Origin: Gordius sp. MW1
Lineage: Eukaryota > Nematomorpha > Gordioida > Gordea > Gordiidae
Direction: 5' to 3'
NCBI GenBank assembly: GCA_964036665.1
Contig: OZ038527.1
Span: 26,943,901-27,007,900 of the forward strand
DNA length: 64,000 nucleotides
Made by a program: the position numbers and the translations under genes. The notes beneath the pieces were generated by a model. It saw nothing but the letters and a program-made list of their open reading frames with translations, made no database searches and had not been told where the DNA came from. Of this stretch, positions 35,888 through 50,800 are shown piece after piece; position 1 is the stretch's first letter, and each line of letters begins with the position of its first letter.

Positions 35888-38800
35888 CTTATTATAATTA
35901 TTAAAATAGTTATACATTGCAAAAATTAAATTATCACGCAAGATCTTATGGACACTTAAATAGGATAAGGAGCCTAAGTAAAGCTTATGATAAAATATGC
36001 AAAGGGTGAAATGGGCATTAAAAGAGTGCTTTATGGCTAATTATGTAAAATACGTTTTTGTTAATATTACTGATTAAAGATTTGCAACCCGTTACCTAAT
36101 TGCTTTAAGCCTAAGAATAAATTATGGATCTTTTAATTAACAAATGATTTATATATTTAATGTTGAATGCTATCTATTGCTAATTACTGTATTTGTAGTA
36201 TATTTTTATTGAAATCGCCATTCCTATTAAAAGCGCAATGGCGAAAAAACCAATTGCCAAATACCCAATAAGGATATGTAAGGCTAATGATACTGCTGGT
36301 TTAGCTGCTATGACAGTTTTGCAATTACCTAAAAACATCAAGTTAATATATTTATAAGATTTATAATTTAACTTAAAGATATTATTAAACTTCTTCATTC
36401 GATTGTACATACATAACATAATTATTCAAAGTGGAAATCACAACCTTTGAATATGATGGACAAATTATTCATTTCGAGCATGGAATAGATAGACTGCTCA
36501 TCAAAGCATAAAATTTGTACCATTTAATCTACCATATTGATGATAACATGATAAAGTAATGATTATATAGATATTAGTAATTTTTCTAAATTAAATAATT
36601 TTAAAAGGCTAAATAAAAAATATAGAACTGTGTAGATATCTAAAACAGCATTCTAAAATCAATATCATTTATAAAATACATAAAAAATTATAAATGAAAA
36701 AAACTGTGATAAAAGTTTGATTAATAATTTAGCGCCATCTATAAAATTTATAACTTGTAAGGAACGTAAATTGACAATTTATTTACCTAAAAATAAAAAA
36801 GATTTATTTAATTTATTTTTATATTTTTTTTTTAATTTTTGATTTATATTACGGGACTGATTATGAAAAGGAGTTTTAAGATTTTTCAACTGATAAAATA
36901 ATTAATTGTAAAATTTGTAAAGGCTTGATTAATAAGATAATAACAATAAATAAAGGTTTATTGGATTATTAGGATCATATGTGCTGGAAATTATGGTTAA
37001 AACAAAAAGGCACAGCGCAAAACACAATGTTAGCTATACACCTGTTGTTATAATCAAAATGGAGGAAAAATCGACACACAGTTTACCATATGGACATATG
37101 ACGAGTAGTCTATCTAGTCTATGATTCCAAGTTACATAAATTTGGGGTAGTGTGGATGCCTATGTCAAACTTTTTATTAATTGTTATGATTTATGAATCG
37201 ATTACACAGGTATATTATGGTATCCCGTAATCTGACATTCCAATAGAGAATTTTACGTTGAACAATAATAAGTTTTTAGTTTTTTTCCTAGAGGTCCAGA
37301 TTTTGTGATTAATGAGGCTATAAGTACAAAAAACGGTCTTCTTAATTTTTTTATGCTTAAATTTATATTTAATACTTATATAATCATTTAGACCATTTAT
37401 TGGTCTATGGGATTATAATTTAATTTTTTGCTTCACTGTCACTCTTACTTTTACCCACGTTTATACCGCATAAAATCGTCTTACTATCTCTGGGAAATCA
37501 GAGTACATTAGAGTACTAAATGCGTATGCTATTTTTACCAACAAACATCACTCTTTCCCTTCATTTACTCCTCTCTCTTTCTCCTCTCGGTCTAATCTCA
37601 TCCCCATCTCCCTCGTGTGCTAAAGCTAGCCATATTTCGCTCTGCTTGATACGTTTTATATTTAGATATATATGTTGTTGTGATTTTGATTTTAAACTTT
37701 TTGTTGTAAAATGCAATATGGTTTCGAGATGACAGCCCTTTTAGCTTAGAGATCGGTTTCAACACATCTTTTTACACAATTATAGCAATACTGGACCACT
37801 AGGGGAAAAACTAAAAACATTATCGTTGAGAGTAAAATTATCAAAAATATGAGTCAGACTGCGGCTTATTTTATTGTAGACCTGTGTTATGTGAAATTCT
37901 TCGATAAAAATATCAAAGAATCTGACAATGTATAAAATGTTCTCTATGTGTAACCTCCTTCAGTTGTAATAATTATGGTGGCTTCATCTACCACTACACT
38001 ATCGCCGTTGGCTATTTTATAAGGGGATTCTCTGATGAGAATTCCCACACGAGAGGATATGTCATCTACCGGATCTTCAAAGAAGAGCTTAAACACAATC
38101 AGGAAGTAACCTTCCCTATATGTAAAATTATTTAGGTAATTATGAAATATTCTGACAAGTTCCACTTTTAAAAATTTAAAATATTTTGTTAAGGTGTGTA
38201 AGAGACTAAATATAAATGATAATGACTACTTGTCGTAGTCCATATTCAAACGAACGTAGCTCTCATCAAAATTTAGAGAAAATTTGTGTTGCAACTAAAA
38301 TAAATTGCATACATAGTGAATACTCTTTAACAAAAATCAGAAAGGGGTTTTGAAATAGATATAAAAATATGAGTTTACAGATTACTTTAAACACAATCTA
38401 TAAGGATTTAAGGGTGTGATTTAATTTAAAGCAAATCACAAAAGTTACCAGCATGCTTATGTGATTTCTTAGGAAAATTGTTTCTGCATGTGATTCATTT
38501 TGAGCCCTCTTGACATCAAATCTGACGTTCAGCAAACAATTGAATTTATTTGATGCTTTATAGGATAAATATTGTAAACAAATGATTAGGTCAGAAATAA
38601 AAATATAAGCGGTTTTAGGCTAAAGTTTTCAGTTCAAAATCTTTAACACTTACTTATAAGGATGAAAAAATATAATAATTTTTTAAGCCGCTTGAGAAAG
38701 ATGGCCTAATATTTCTATTAGTTGCTGCACACTTTTAACTTAATTTAGTTTTTTTAGATAAGATGGAACTAACATATTTATAAGTCTCTATCATGCGCTA

Positions 38801-41800
38801 AATGTGAAATATGCAAGCTATGAATACGTGTAGGCCAAACTCATTTAATTTAGCAACTTACGACAATAATAAAAGAACTTGTCTTATAATCACTATTTAT
38901 ATGTCGTTTGCATAGTGGATTCGGCAGAGCTAGGTATATGTACTCAGATCATCTATTATTTTTTAGAAAGTTATAAGATTATAAAAATCTAAAAATAGTC
39001 TAAGTTCTTATTCTAACACAATATCTCATATGTGACATACCTGGTGTACATGTGTAAGAACCTGCAGACTTTTCTTCATTTAAGCACTTACAGCTTGATC
39101 CTACACAATCCGTATCACGTGCTAAAGCTTTGCATTCTTTTGTGCTTAAACAAGCTTCTCCTATCTTTTTCCCTATCATTCATATTATTAATAAAGTAAT
39201 CTTATATTATAAACTTAATAACCACTAGATGCATTGAAGCAAAGGAACTACCACATAGTATCTACTTTTTTAAAATGATAATCTAATTAATCCAATTATA
39301 ATTAAACGTGTTTGCTATTTTATAGCCCTCTAGGCTAGGTAGCTTATTTATTGCCCCTAAAATGGCGTAAAATTATTAAAAATAATTATTAAATCTCAAA
39401 GCATTATTAGCAACTAGAAACAGAGGCCGCTTAAATTTTATTAAGATTGATTACCATAAAGTGATAAACGTGAAAATAAAAAACGGTCTAAAGTGAAGAT
39501 TTATTGAAAAGGTTTCAAATATGTATTATGTAACTTAAAAATGGGTAACATTAAAATTTAGTTTTAGCATGCGATTCTTTGGCTTGCGAAACAAACCTGG
39601 AATTAATATATGTCAAGTAAAACTTAGCTAGTCACTATTTGCCGCCTGATTTCAAAAATCTTTTTATCGAAACGAAATCAAACAAAATTAGCTTTGTTTC
39701 ATGTTTTCGGCAAACATTTGAATACATTATAAATATTAGAGGTATGCATGTCATCGCATCCTAGCCTTAATTTAACTTATGATTATTTGACCTAAAATAG
39801 CATTCGCACATTCAGCTGAATACAGTATCAAAATCGAATATACACCTTTTTTGATCAACTGGCGTCAATCAGTGAAATAAACATAAGTATTTGAGTAAAT
39901 TGTACTAACCCAGCTTGCACTTCTTAGTTTCTTCATACATAGCCTCCTCACAGGTGCACTTGGCGTAGAGACAAGTGTAGCCAAATCCCAAATGACTACA
40001 TCTTACTTTGGTGTCGCATAAGCCTCCTGCCTGCAGCGCTTCATTTTATAAAAGTTTATTTGACATTTTCCGGTTCAGTATTTAAAAAAGGGATTTCTAA
40101 GTTATAGTCATTGTTGAAAGATTTTTTAATAGATTTAATTACATTAGAGTATCGGCAATCGTAGCATAGAATAATATTTTCAAATGCGTTTTATTAATTA
40201 ACGTAACGACAATTTAAAGGATGTTGACTAACTTTAAAAAGTTGTAAATTGTGGCAAGTGTAAAGTGAGCAAAGGTTATAGATGAAAATCACTAAAATGT
40301 TAATTATTGCATAGACATGTTGTTTGGTCATGTTCGTCTCTTCCCTAATATAATATTCGTTGGCTGGTAGCTTACTATGATGTTACTTATATTATATTAC
40401 CATCATATTAAGAATTATATCGTTTGAACAATTTCAAGACTACTACATAAATTTTTTAAATAAATTGCAAATTAATAGGGATACTCATACGTATAAAGCA
40501 GACTTCATATTTTGGGCATTTGCGATGTTTTTACAAACATACTTAATAGTCTTTCTAAATAATGATAGATTTGTTAATATTACAATTCAAGTTTAGTAAA
40601 CCTTTGACCAATTTATGAAGATTTTATTGCTAACATAGCGAAATGGGACCCTTAGTTATTTAGTGTTTGGTATCTTATAATCGAGGTAAAATGCTTATTG
40701 TAAACCTGAATTTCAACTGGAACAATATATATGAAAAATGAATAAATGTGATTGAATCTTTAGTCATAGCATCATGGGTCTTATTACTTTAAATGTTAGA
40801 CACCAGATAGAAATAAGTCGTCTTCGGATATATAATTAAACAATTTACGCTGATTTCTTATAGTACCCATAGCTTATAGCTCAATTGTATAGATCCCATG
40901 AAAGTTTACCTTTAAGACAGCGGTTGTCGTTGTAAGAACTATGAGAATTGCACATACAAAGCTTTTTATCAGCTAATTCGCGACATTCACTCATCTCAAC
41001 CATTGCCGAACATTCCTTATGAGCTGTACATTCATCGCCTAATTTCTTTTCTTAAATGTTACATAATTTAAAAGATTAAAAAACAAACAAATTTAGCCTC
41101 AGAGAAGGAGGCGTAAATAATCAATAATATATTTTAAAAGCCCAATTTACAAAAAAACCCTTCTTTTATCTCAATATCAATTCGGACTTTAAGGTGGCCA
41201 CATTGATGTGCTATGTGATTGGGCGACTAAAATAGTGGCAACAGCAAATTAAGTCTATATAAAGCATGGTAAACATATTACTTTTTAAAAATTACCCCTT
41301 CATTCGTTACCTACCTTTAAAGAGACACCCTATATTACTTCTAGCTAAACCAAAGATCACATTTATATTTGCACAGCTTCCCTGGATTAAGAGAGACTTT
41401 GGGAAAACAACTTATTATAGCTTTAACGTTAACATATTTCATTTCATCGGAACGTATTTTAACTAAATTGTAGTAAAGGATGTTGTATAATACGTTTGAA
41501 ACAATTGTAATCGACGTCTTTTTCGGATTCTTTGGTATATTCGTGGTCGCATTTACACTTGCCATAATGATCGGTGCCGCGTTCTATTATGCACACTAAC
41601 CCAAGCATACAATGACCGGCTTGGCATCGCTGTTCACCGAGTTTACCTAAAATCATACTGGATTAAAAACCCTTTTTTAAAATAGGAGTTTGTTGGAAGG
41701 CATTTATATAAAGTGTCTCCGTATGCCATACATAACTCAATCACTAATAAAGCCTTATTCCTATGTATTATAAATTGTTCGAATGATAGAATGATTCATG

Positions 41801-44800
41801 ATTTTATGCATATATTCTTGTGCTTTATAATGATAAAAAGTTAATATCGTGCTACAAAGTTGGGATTGTTATTAATTAAGCTCTTCAATCTATTTTAAAA
41901 TTTAATGCATAGTCTGTAAATTGAGGGTTATACCAGGAACACAAGCACGATGATTTTTTTTAGCGCAAACCGTTAATCCCGGAGCATAATCTGTGACGCA
42001 TTTACAAATTTTATCGACACATCGCATGTTGCCTCGCATGGCACATGGCCGCGTAGCGCTACAACGCTCTCCGTAGTATATATCTGAGGATGAAATAATA
42101 AAGTATTATTTAAGAATTTTAAACGAAACCCTTATAATTAGCTGGAATATTTATAAAATTTTATTGGGTGAAAATAACTTTGAGATTATCTTATATAATA
42201 GTTTTGTCCCATTATTTCATCTAAGCAATTCATAAAACATCTTATGTTTATAAAACAACAAATAAGTGTTCTGATTAAAATCACTTTTCAATTGACACTT
42301 ATCTTTTAAAATCTTAATAACGTTCTATGTACATTAAAATTATGTATTAATGGAAAACATCGATCACCTTTTGTAAAGCATAGGTAATTGCTATCGATAT
42401 AACAATCAGCTTTTAAGACGGTTATGGATTTGCCTATAAAGCGTAGATATAGGCATTCACCTACACCCTCAACTTCTAATCGACTATCTTTACTAAATAG
42501 AATTAAACTCATATTAGTATTAAGATAAAGTATTTAAACCACATTTTGAAGAAAGTTATGCATTAACTTAAAATATTTTAACTGGATATCATAATCTCTA
42601 AAATAAGTATCAAAACTTTTCATACCAGCTGCGACATGATAAACAAGTTTACCCTTTTAAAAAGTCAGAATCAAAAAATTATACATTTGAATGTCAAGAA
42701 GCTTCCTACTGAGTTTAAATTTGGTGCTTTTTATATGCAATTTTAACTAATTACTAAACGAAATCATACACAAAATAATTATTAATGGAACCTAAAACAT
42801 TAATACTGACCTTGGATCAAACCTAACTTGTCGACCATCCTCGTGATAATATAAATTGTTTTTGCTACGAATCCCAAACCTCCATGAGATATCTTGTTCA
42901 TCAATCTCTAACGTTTGACTGAGAACCACCTTTAAGTAATGAAAGCGTCAGTTATTGCAATATAATTTTTTAATATTAAATTAAAAACTACTCGTTATAA
43001 GGCCTTTATAGACTTTATAGATTCTGTATGCGCTTATTAAGCCTAACAAACATCTATACGAATCCAGCGGGCCTGGGGAAATGCACATCTGGCGAAAGGT
43101 CAAAATAGTTGCAAATAAGTGAGCTTATCTATATATTTATAGAATAAATGATTTATTTATACAATATATATTATATTTGTAGCTTAAGTTCTATTTTGCT
43201 GGTGGATTAAATATACACAACACGTGATATACATATTATTTCCTCGAATCCGGTCAGCTTATAAACGGCCAACTCATAAATTAAGGGTTAACGATTGATG
43301 GATGTCGTATTTGTTATACTAAACAATCAATATATTAGAATTAAATCTCAAATGGGGAGGGAATTTGATGTGCATCTAATCCTAACCCTAACCTAAAACG
43401 CTGACTTAAAACACTACCCCGAACCTTAACCCTGTCCCTTAAAGTTTTATAGTGCAGCAATAATTGTTAAATTCATACGCATGCGCATTATTAAAAACGA
43501 TAAATGCGCAGCTATCTGACTGGTCTGTTAAATACATATGCATGCGCATTATAACAGGGTTAACGATTGTTAACCCGTTAACGATTTTTACGAGCTGGCC
43601 GTTTATTAGTTGACTTGAAAGGTATTTCCTCTCGCGTTTTTCTTATAATCGTATGTTTGAGCGCGTTTTATGCATTTCTCACGCGCGTATACTATTAGCG
43701 TGGTTATATCCCATTGATTCCTAATAAAGTCAAATAACCTTTAACAATATTTCTATTTAGAATCACAATATTTAGTAAAATTTTACAAACCTATACAAAA
43801 TTTGTGTGCCCAATGAAAACCAGAGTGACAAAGATATATAATGTGCAAGAGATAATTGTAAAACAGATCATTTATATTCCTCACATAAAATATTCAAAAT
43901 TTAGTGATAAAATAATATGTTGCTTGATTTTGAATTATTTGCCGCCTAATATTAGTAAATTCGGCACATGTGCATTTCGCCAGGTGTGCAGGAGCGAAAA
44001 AAATGTCATCAATTCACAGCAAGCGGGCCTTTAGTTTAGAAAAAAATAGGCCCCTTGAGCCTTATTATCAGTATGAGATTTTTATTTGTTTAAACAAGTG
44101 ACACGCCTTATAATTTTCAATATAAGCTAGCCCCTCATTGGACCATCTAATGCTATGTTAGATTTATTTAACAAGAATTACACAAGACTCGGGATCCACA
44201 ATATAAAACTTCCAAATTTTATAAAAAAAAATAAGTAGTAATATTAAACATTATAGGAAAAGCTGAATTGTGAAATTTATAAAACATCATAAAAAATGTC
44301 ATTTTTATACATTGTCATACAAAATAATACTTTTGAATAATTTTTTTATCCAGAGCTGCCTTACTCTAGTATGAACCATTGTGGTTGAATTTTTACTTTA
44401 CGAGTTTTAGATTAGGTAAATTATACATTTAATTTAGCTTCGAATATTAAGTTTTAACCTTGTCCATGACAACAATATTTGGTGTAATAAATTTAACTTA
44501 ACACATAATTAATCAATATACCATACCATGAGGATTATAAATTACGAGTTGAATTTGATCTTTAACTTTCTCAAATGTAGAATTATCTCACTCAGATTCT
44601 TTAAAAAACAGAAATTAAGGAAAGTGTAAATGAATCATGGATGAATGAAGAGTTTATTTTGGGTACCAATTAATTGCAAATTATTATTTTGCTTTTTGTA
44701 GTATTAGCACTCACAATTTCTAAAAACAACGAATTTAAAGTAAGTTTAAAAAAGCATATTAAATGCTCAGAAAAACTGAATTATTAATTATCCTAATTCC

Positions 44801-47800
44801 TAATAATTTGGCTAGTATTGGTATCCTCCTCCTCTATTAGAAATTTAGGATTATAATTGAAAAGAGGTCGAAAAATTTTAGTCCAAATAGTCTTAAAATT
44901 AAGAGATTTACATATAAAATCTAATTTAAAATTAATTTTTTTTATATATATATTGTTTATTTGAACGTAAAAACATTATAAGAACGAAGTGTTAGAGGCT
45001 GAGGTAGGGAGTCGATTTGCCGATGAGGATGGGGGATGTTCAGATTTGAGTGGTTGGTATTAATCAAGGGAGGGGTCAATTGAGTCATTGTCATAAAATA
45101 TTCTTAGAGCGCTTTTGATGTTGAAATTATCAATTTTTTTAGAAATTTGTTTAGCAGTTTTGACACTGGAGGAGTTTGGGGATTGTTTATGCTGGGGGGT
45201 ATTTTTAAAAATATTATCAATATGGAAATTAAAAAGGAATCTTTAATAGGTTTGGACAGTTTTCAACGTTGGGGTCCTCTTATATAAAGTGTGAAAGGTA
45301 AGTCTGAAAAGTTTATCCCAGTTAGTAAGATTTGAGGGAGAGTTTGTTATGGAAGTTATAAGATTTTAAAAACTGTTAAGTAGCCGGGCGAGCACCCCTA
45401 GGGAATCTTGATATAGTGCTGGGAAAGGTTAAGGCTAAAAATGAATCACTCCAAGAATAGTTCAAAGAAGCGGTAATTGGGACTGCCTAAGGATTGAGGA
45501 TCTGAGTTGGACGTGCAAGGGGCATCATGAGGAGCATCCTCTATTATGGAGGCAAGAGGTGGAATAAGAGGGCTAGCAGGTGGGATTTTCCCAGAGGAGA
45601 TAAAACGAGCAGAAGGGTGGCCATGTATTATAAAACAGTTATTTTTTTTGAGGCTAACAAGTTTTTTGCATATACAACAAAAGGATTTAGTGAAACCCAT
45701 ATTTATATTATTTTATAAAAGAGGTATTGAAGCAGTTGGGAAAATGTTATTAAGAGATATATAAAATATATGGATATTAGATTTGTAAAAATCCTCTAAA
45801 CATGTCAATTATTTCTATCCTAGCACATTAACAAAACTCCAATTAATCCTAAAGTGTTTGCGATATAATTTTAAATTTTTTAACCCTTCGTAGGTTGGGT
45901 CAAACATGCTAACACGGATGAAATTTGGGGTCATAATTACCCCAAGCCTTAAATCTATATATATAAAGTAAAGTGTATGTATGTGTGTTTATATGTATTT
46001 ATGTATGTATGTATGTATGTGTGTATGTATGTATGTATGTATGTATGTGTGTATGTATGTATGTATGTATGTATGTATGTATGTATGTATGTATGTATGT
46101 ATGTATGTATGTATGTATGTATGTATGTATGTATGTATGTATGTATGTATGTATGTATGTATGTATGTATGTATGTATGTATGTATGTATGTATGTATGT
46201 ATGTATGTATGTATGTATGTATGTATGTATGTATGTATGTATGTATGTATGTATGTATGTATGTATGTATGTATGTATGTATGTATGTATGTATGTATGT
46301 ATGTATGTATGTATGTATGTATGTATGTATGTATGTATGTATGTATGTATGTATGTATGTATGTATGTATGTATGTATGTATGTATGTATGTATGTATGT
46401 ATGTATGTATGTATGTATGTATGTATGTATGTATGTATGTATGTATGTATGTATGTATGTATGTATGTATGTATGTATGTATGTATGTATGTATGTATGT
46501 ATGTATGTATGTATGTATGTATGTATGTATGTATGTATGTATGTATGTATGTATGTATGTATGTATGTATGTATGTATGTATGTATGTATGTATGTATGT
46601 ATGTATGTATGTATGTATGTATGTATGTATGTATGTATGTATGTATGTATGTATGTATGTATGTATGTATGTATGTATGTATGTATGTATGTATGTATGT
46701 ATGTATGTATGTATGTATGTATGTATGTATGTATGTATGTATGTATGTATGTATGTATGTATGTATGTATGTATGTATGTATGTATGTATGTATGTATGT
46801 ATGTATGTATGTATGTATGTATGTATGTATGTATGTATGTATGTATGTATGTATGTATGTATGTATGTATGTATGTATGTATGTATGTATGTATGTATGT
46901 ATGTATGTATGTATGTATGTATGCATGTATGTATGTATGTATGTATGTATGTATGTATGTATGTATGTATGTATGTATGTATGTATGTATGTATGTATGT
47001 ATGTATGTATGTATGTATGTATGTATGTATGTATGTATGTATGTATGTATGTATGTATGTATGTATGTATGTATGTATGTATGTATGTATGTATGTATGT
47101 ATGTATGTATGTATGTATGTATGTATGTATGTATGTATGTATGTATGTATGTATGTATGTATGTATGTATGTATGTATGTATGTATGTATGTATGTATGT
47201 ATGTACGTAAGGGCTAAATTCTGAAACTACCGGCCCGAATCGCGCGAAAATTTAGCCATAGGTGCACAGGGCGGCCAGGGGTAAAATAGCTTTTTCAGAA
47301 TTCTAAAATTCCTTTTAGTTTTCGAGATATTGGGTTTTATACGTTTTGCGTTTATTAAAATGTCAATCAAACGCACCTCCTCGCGTTCGTTGAAAATTTG
47401 AATATACAGAGAGTTCTGTAGTAAAAGTGTATCACTTATAGTATTTTGTAAAACGTAATCTTTTCTTAACGGTGACAACATAAAATTTATGAATTAAATT
47501 TCTTAAACGCCATCTTTTCTTAACGGTGACAACATAAAATTTATGAATTAACCTGAAATAAATGAAATTATAGATTATTTGAGAAAATATATAGGTGAAG
47601 AAGATGAATTTTTCTTATTATCATTAAATGAGAAAGATGAAAGTATATATATAATTTAAATGTAATGAAAAATAATCCAGCGTTGATTATTCTGAGTAAA
47701 TGCTATTTAGTATTGCAATATATATAAATGTCTATTAATTTTTTACTTCAGATTAGTTGCAAATTTTATCACTTATACTCTGGCATGAAATTATAATCGT

Positions 47801-50800
47801 CTTATGCAAATGTCATTCTTTAGAAGGATAAAAAAAATTTATAAAAGTTTTACATTTAAAATCAATTTAATTTTGATATATCTCAGTTCTTCGGACATTA
47901 TTAAGTTCAGAATTAAAAGTTTTATTCAGAAACAAATAATTATAATTATGATATTGTTTCTTAATTGCAAAAAAATCAAAAAATTGCTTGAAGGGCCAGG
48001 ACCAAAGATTTTTCCCTTGGGGGGGGGGCATGGGGTTTTCTCTCTTGGGTGGGCCTGGGCCTTTGACCCTCTATAACTTTTAAAAATCTTTGCATAATAA
48101 ACACTTACCAATTATATTTGATATATTCTTAATCTATTGAAATTTACTATAAGATGATATATATTCTGCTACCCGGGTAAATGGCAAAACAACGTTAGCC
48201 GGGTTCATCTAGTTACTTATATATAGCTACCACTTGGTACAATTAAGATAAAAGCAAAAAATATTAGTATAGGTCAAAAAAGACAAAGAGGGCGACCATC
48301 AAAAGCTAAAAATGCTTTTATTTTATAATAGATTACTAATGAAATATAATATTTTATTGCGTTTTATATATTTTATTGTATTTTAATAAAAGATAATCAA
48401 AAGCATCATGGGCGTAGCCAGGTTATGAATTAGGGGGGGGGGGGCAGATTTAAAAAAAATTTCCTGAGAGCAAAAAAAAAGTCTCGACTATCTAAAATTA
48501 GTGAATTGGGCAATTAAAGGGTTTTGACGGCCTTGGCAGGCAATCTAGTCATAAAACCCTGATGGGTTCTAGCAGAAAATTTTGGACAAATATGATTAAT
48601 GATAAAAGTATTAATATTATGTAGAATGATATCTACTTCCTGGGGCAGTCTGGTGTCTTTACGGGAAAAAATGTTCAAACTAGTTTATTTTTCATACTAA
48701 TTTATTATTATAAAAAAGATGGGGAGGGGGGGGGGCCGCAAAAAAATTATAAAATATTTGGGGTGCAGCGTATATAAAAAGGTTAAGAACCACTGATAAA
48801 ATACTTCATCAATAGGCGTTTTTTGATCATCAAATAAATAACTAATTAGTAAGATTTTGGAAGGAGCATTTTGAAATTTTAGCTTTACTTATAAACAATT
48901 TGGCCAATGGTCATTTTTTTATTGGTCAGTACCAAGAGACGGTCTATAAAAAAACAAAAAAAAATTCGAATCACAATTTGGCCAATGGTCATTTTTTCCA
49001 TTGGTCAGTACCCAGAGACGGTCCATAAATACATACTAGTTAAAAAAAAACAAAAAAAAATTCGATTTATACTTTAGCCAATGGTCATTTTTTTCATTGG
49101 TCAGCAGCCAGCGGACGGCCAAAAACTCATATTATCAATGGTATTAACAAAAACAATATATTAATTTGAAAAAATAACAAAAAAAAATTTCGATTTATAC
49201 TTTGGCCAATGGTCATTTTTTTCATTGGTCGGTAGCCAGCGGACGGCCAAAAAGTCACATTATCAATGTTATTAACAAGTAAATTATATTAATTTAATTT
49301 AAATAAAAATAAAAATTTTGCCCTCTCCGGGATTCGAACCAGCAATTAAGAATTTGCCCTCGCCGGGATTCGAACCCACATCAGTAGAGGCATAGGCTTT
49401 TGTAGGGGCACAGGAACCCATATCAGTAAAGGTATAGGCCCTCGTAGGAAAGGGCATAGGGTAATTATCAATGTTAACCTAATAAACCCAATTCAAAAAC
49501 GAAAAAAAAAAATTTCGATTTATTTGGCCAATGGTCATTTTTTTTATTGGTCAGTAGGCAGCGGACGGTCAAAAATTTATATTATCAATGGTATTAACAA
49601 GAACAAAATTTTAATTTAATTTAAAAAAAATAAAAAAATTCGTCCTCTCCTGGGCTTGTACCCGAACCTCCAGGTCACAAAGCTGGCGCCAATAACTTGA
49701 AGGGTAACGGACGGACAACGGACAACGGACACCAAAAAACGAGCCCATAAATTGCATAGCAATTAAAAATGAAAAATAAGGGCAATATTTAAATGAAAAA
49801 TTTTACATCAGAAATTTTATGAGGCTATAAAAATAGTTACATATACATTTTATATGTATAGGTCACAAATTTGCTATTTTTCACTATATTCCTAACTATT
49901 TCGTCTGCAATAAATATTTTAAAACAGTCAAGAGGAACTTTGGCTGCCCGTTCATATAACTTTATTCCAGTTAAATGCAATACAAAATTGTGTTCCTTGT
50001 TTTAACATTTTTATTAGGACAATTTTTGTGCCACTTAGTATTGTCTCCCTCTGAAATACATCAAATAATAAAAGCTTCTAAGTTATCTATATATATAAAG
50101 TAAAGTGTATGTATGTGTGTATGTATGTATGTAAGGGCTAAATTTTGAAACTACCGGCCCGAATCGCGCGAAAATTTAGCCATAGATGCCCAGGGCGACG
50201 AGGGGTAAAATAGCTTTTTTAGAATCCTAAAATTCCTTTTAGTTTTAAATATATCGGACATTTCGTTTTAAAAAAGGGCTAAACTCTGAAACTACCGGCC
50301 CGATTCGCGCGAAAATTTAGCCTTAGATGCCCAGGGCGGCCAAGGGTAAATAGCTTTTTCAGAACCCTAAAATTCCTTTTTGTTTTAAAAATCGGACATT
50401 TCCCGGCCAGTTTCATTTATAGCATCATATACAATAATGACGTCATACATAAAAGGCTGAAGTTTTCTCGACTTTTATTATATTAAAGAAAATTGTATTT
50501 TTTAGCAAAACAACGTTTGCCGGTTCAGCTAGTTCTCTATAAAAGTAACTATTTTTGTTAGGCATATCAATTAACTCTTCTTCATCTTAATCTCCTGTTA
50601 ACTCACTCTCAGACTCATGACTACTCATGTAGATATAATCATCACAATCATCAAGAATTATTTGATAAAATGTTGTAACCTTTATTATAAACCATCTCTA
50701 GATAAAGAACTATCAAAAATACTGCACTTTTTAAGATTAGACATTAAAAAATCAAAAAATGTGGGGAAAATCACACAAATAAGCACTTTAAAATACCACG

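Noticed and set aside
45955-47224. Four 320-415-codon open frames (MYVC and TYIH polymers)
   Set aside because: They are the readings of a pure ATGT microsatellite, open because no stop occurs in it; not genes.
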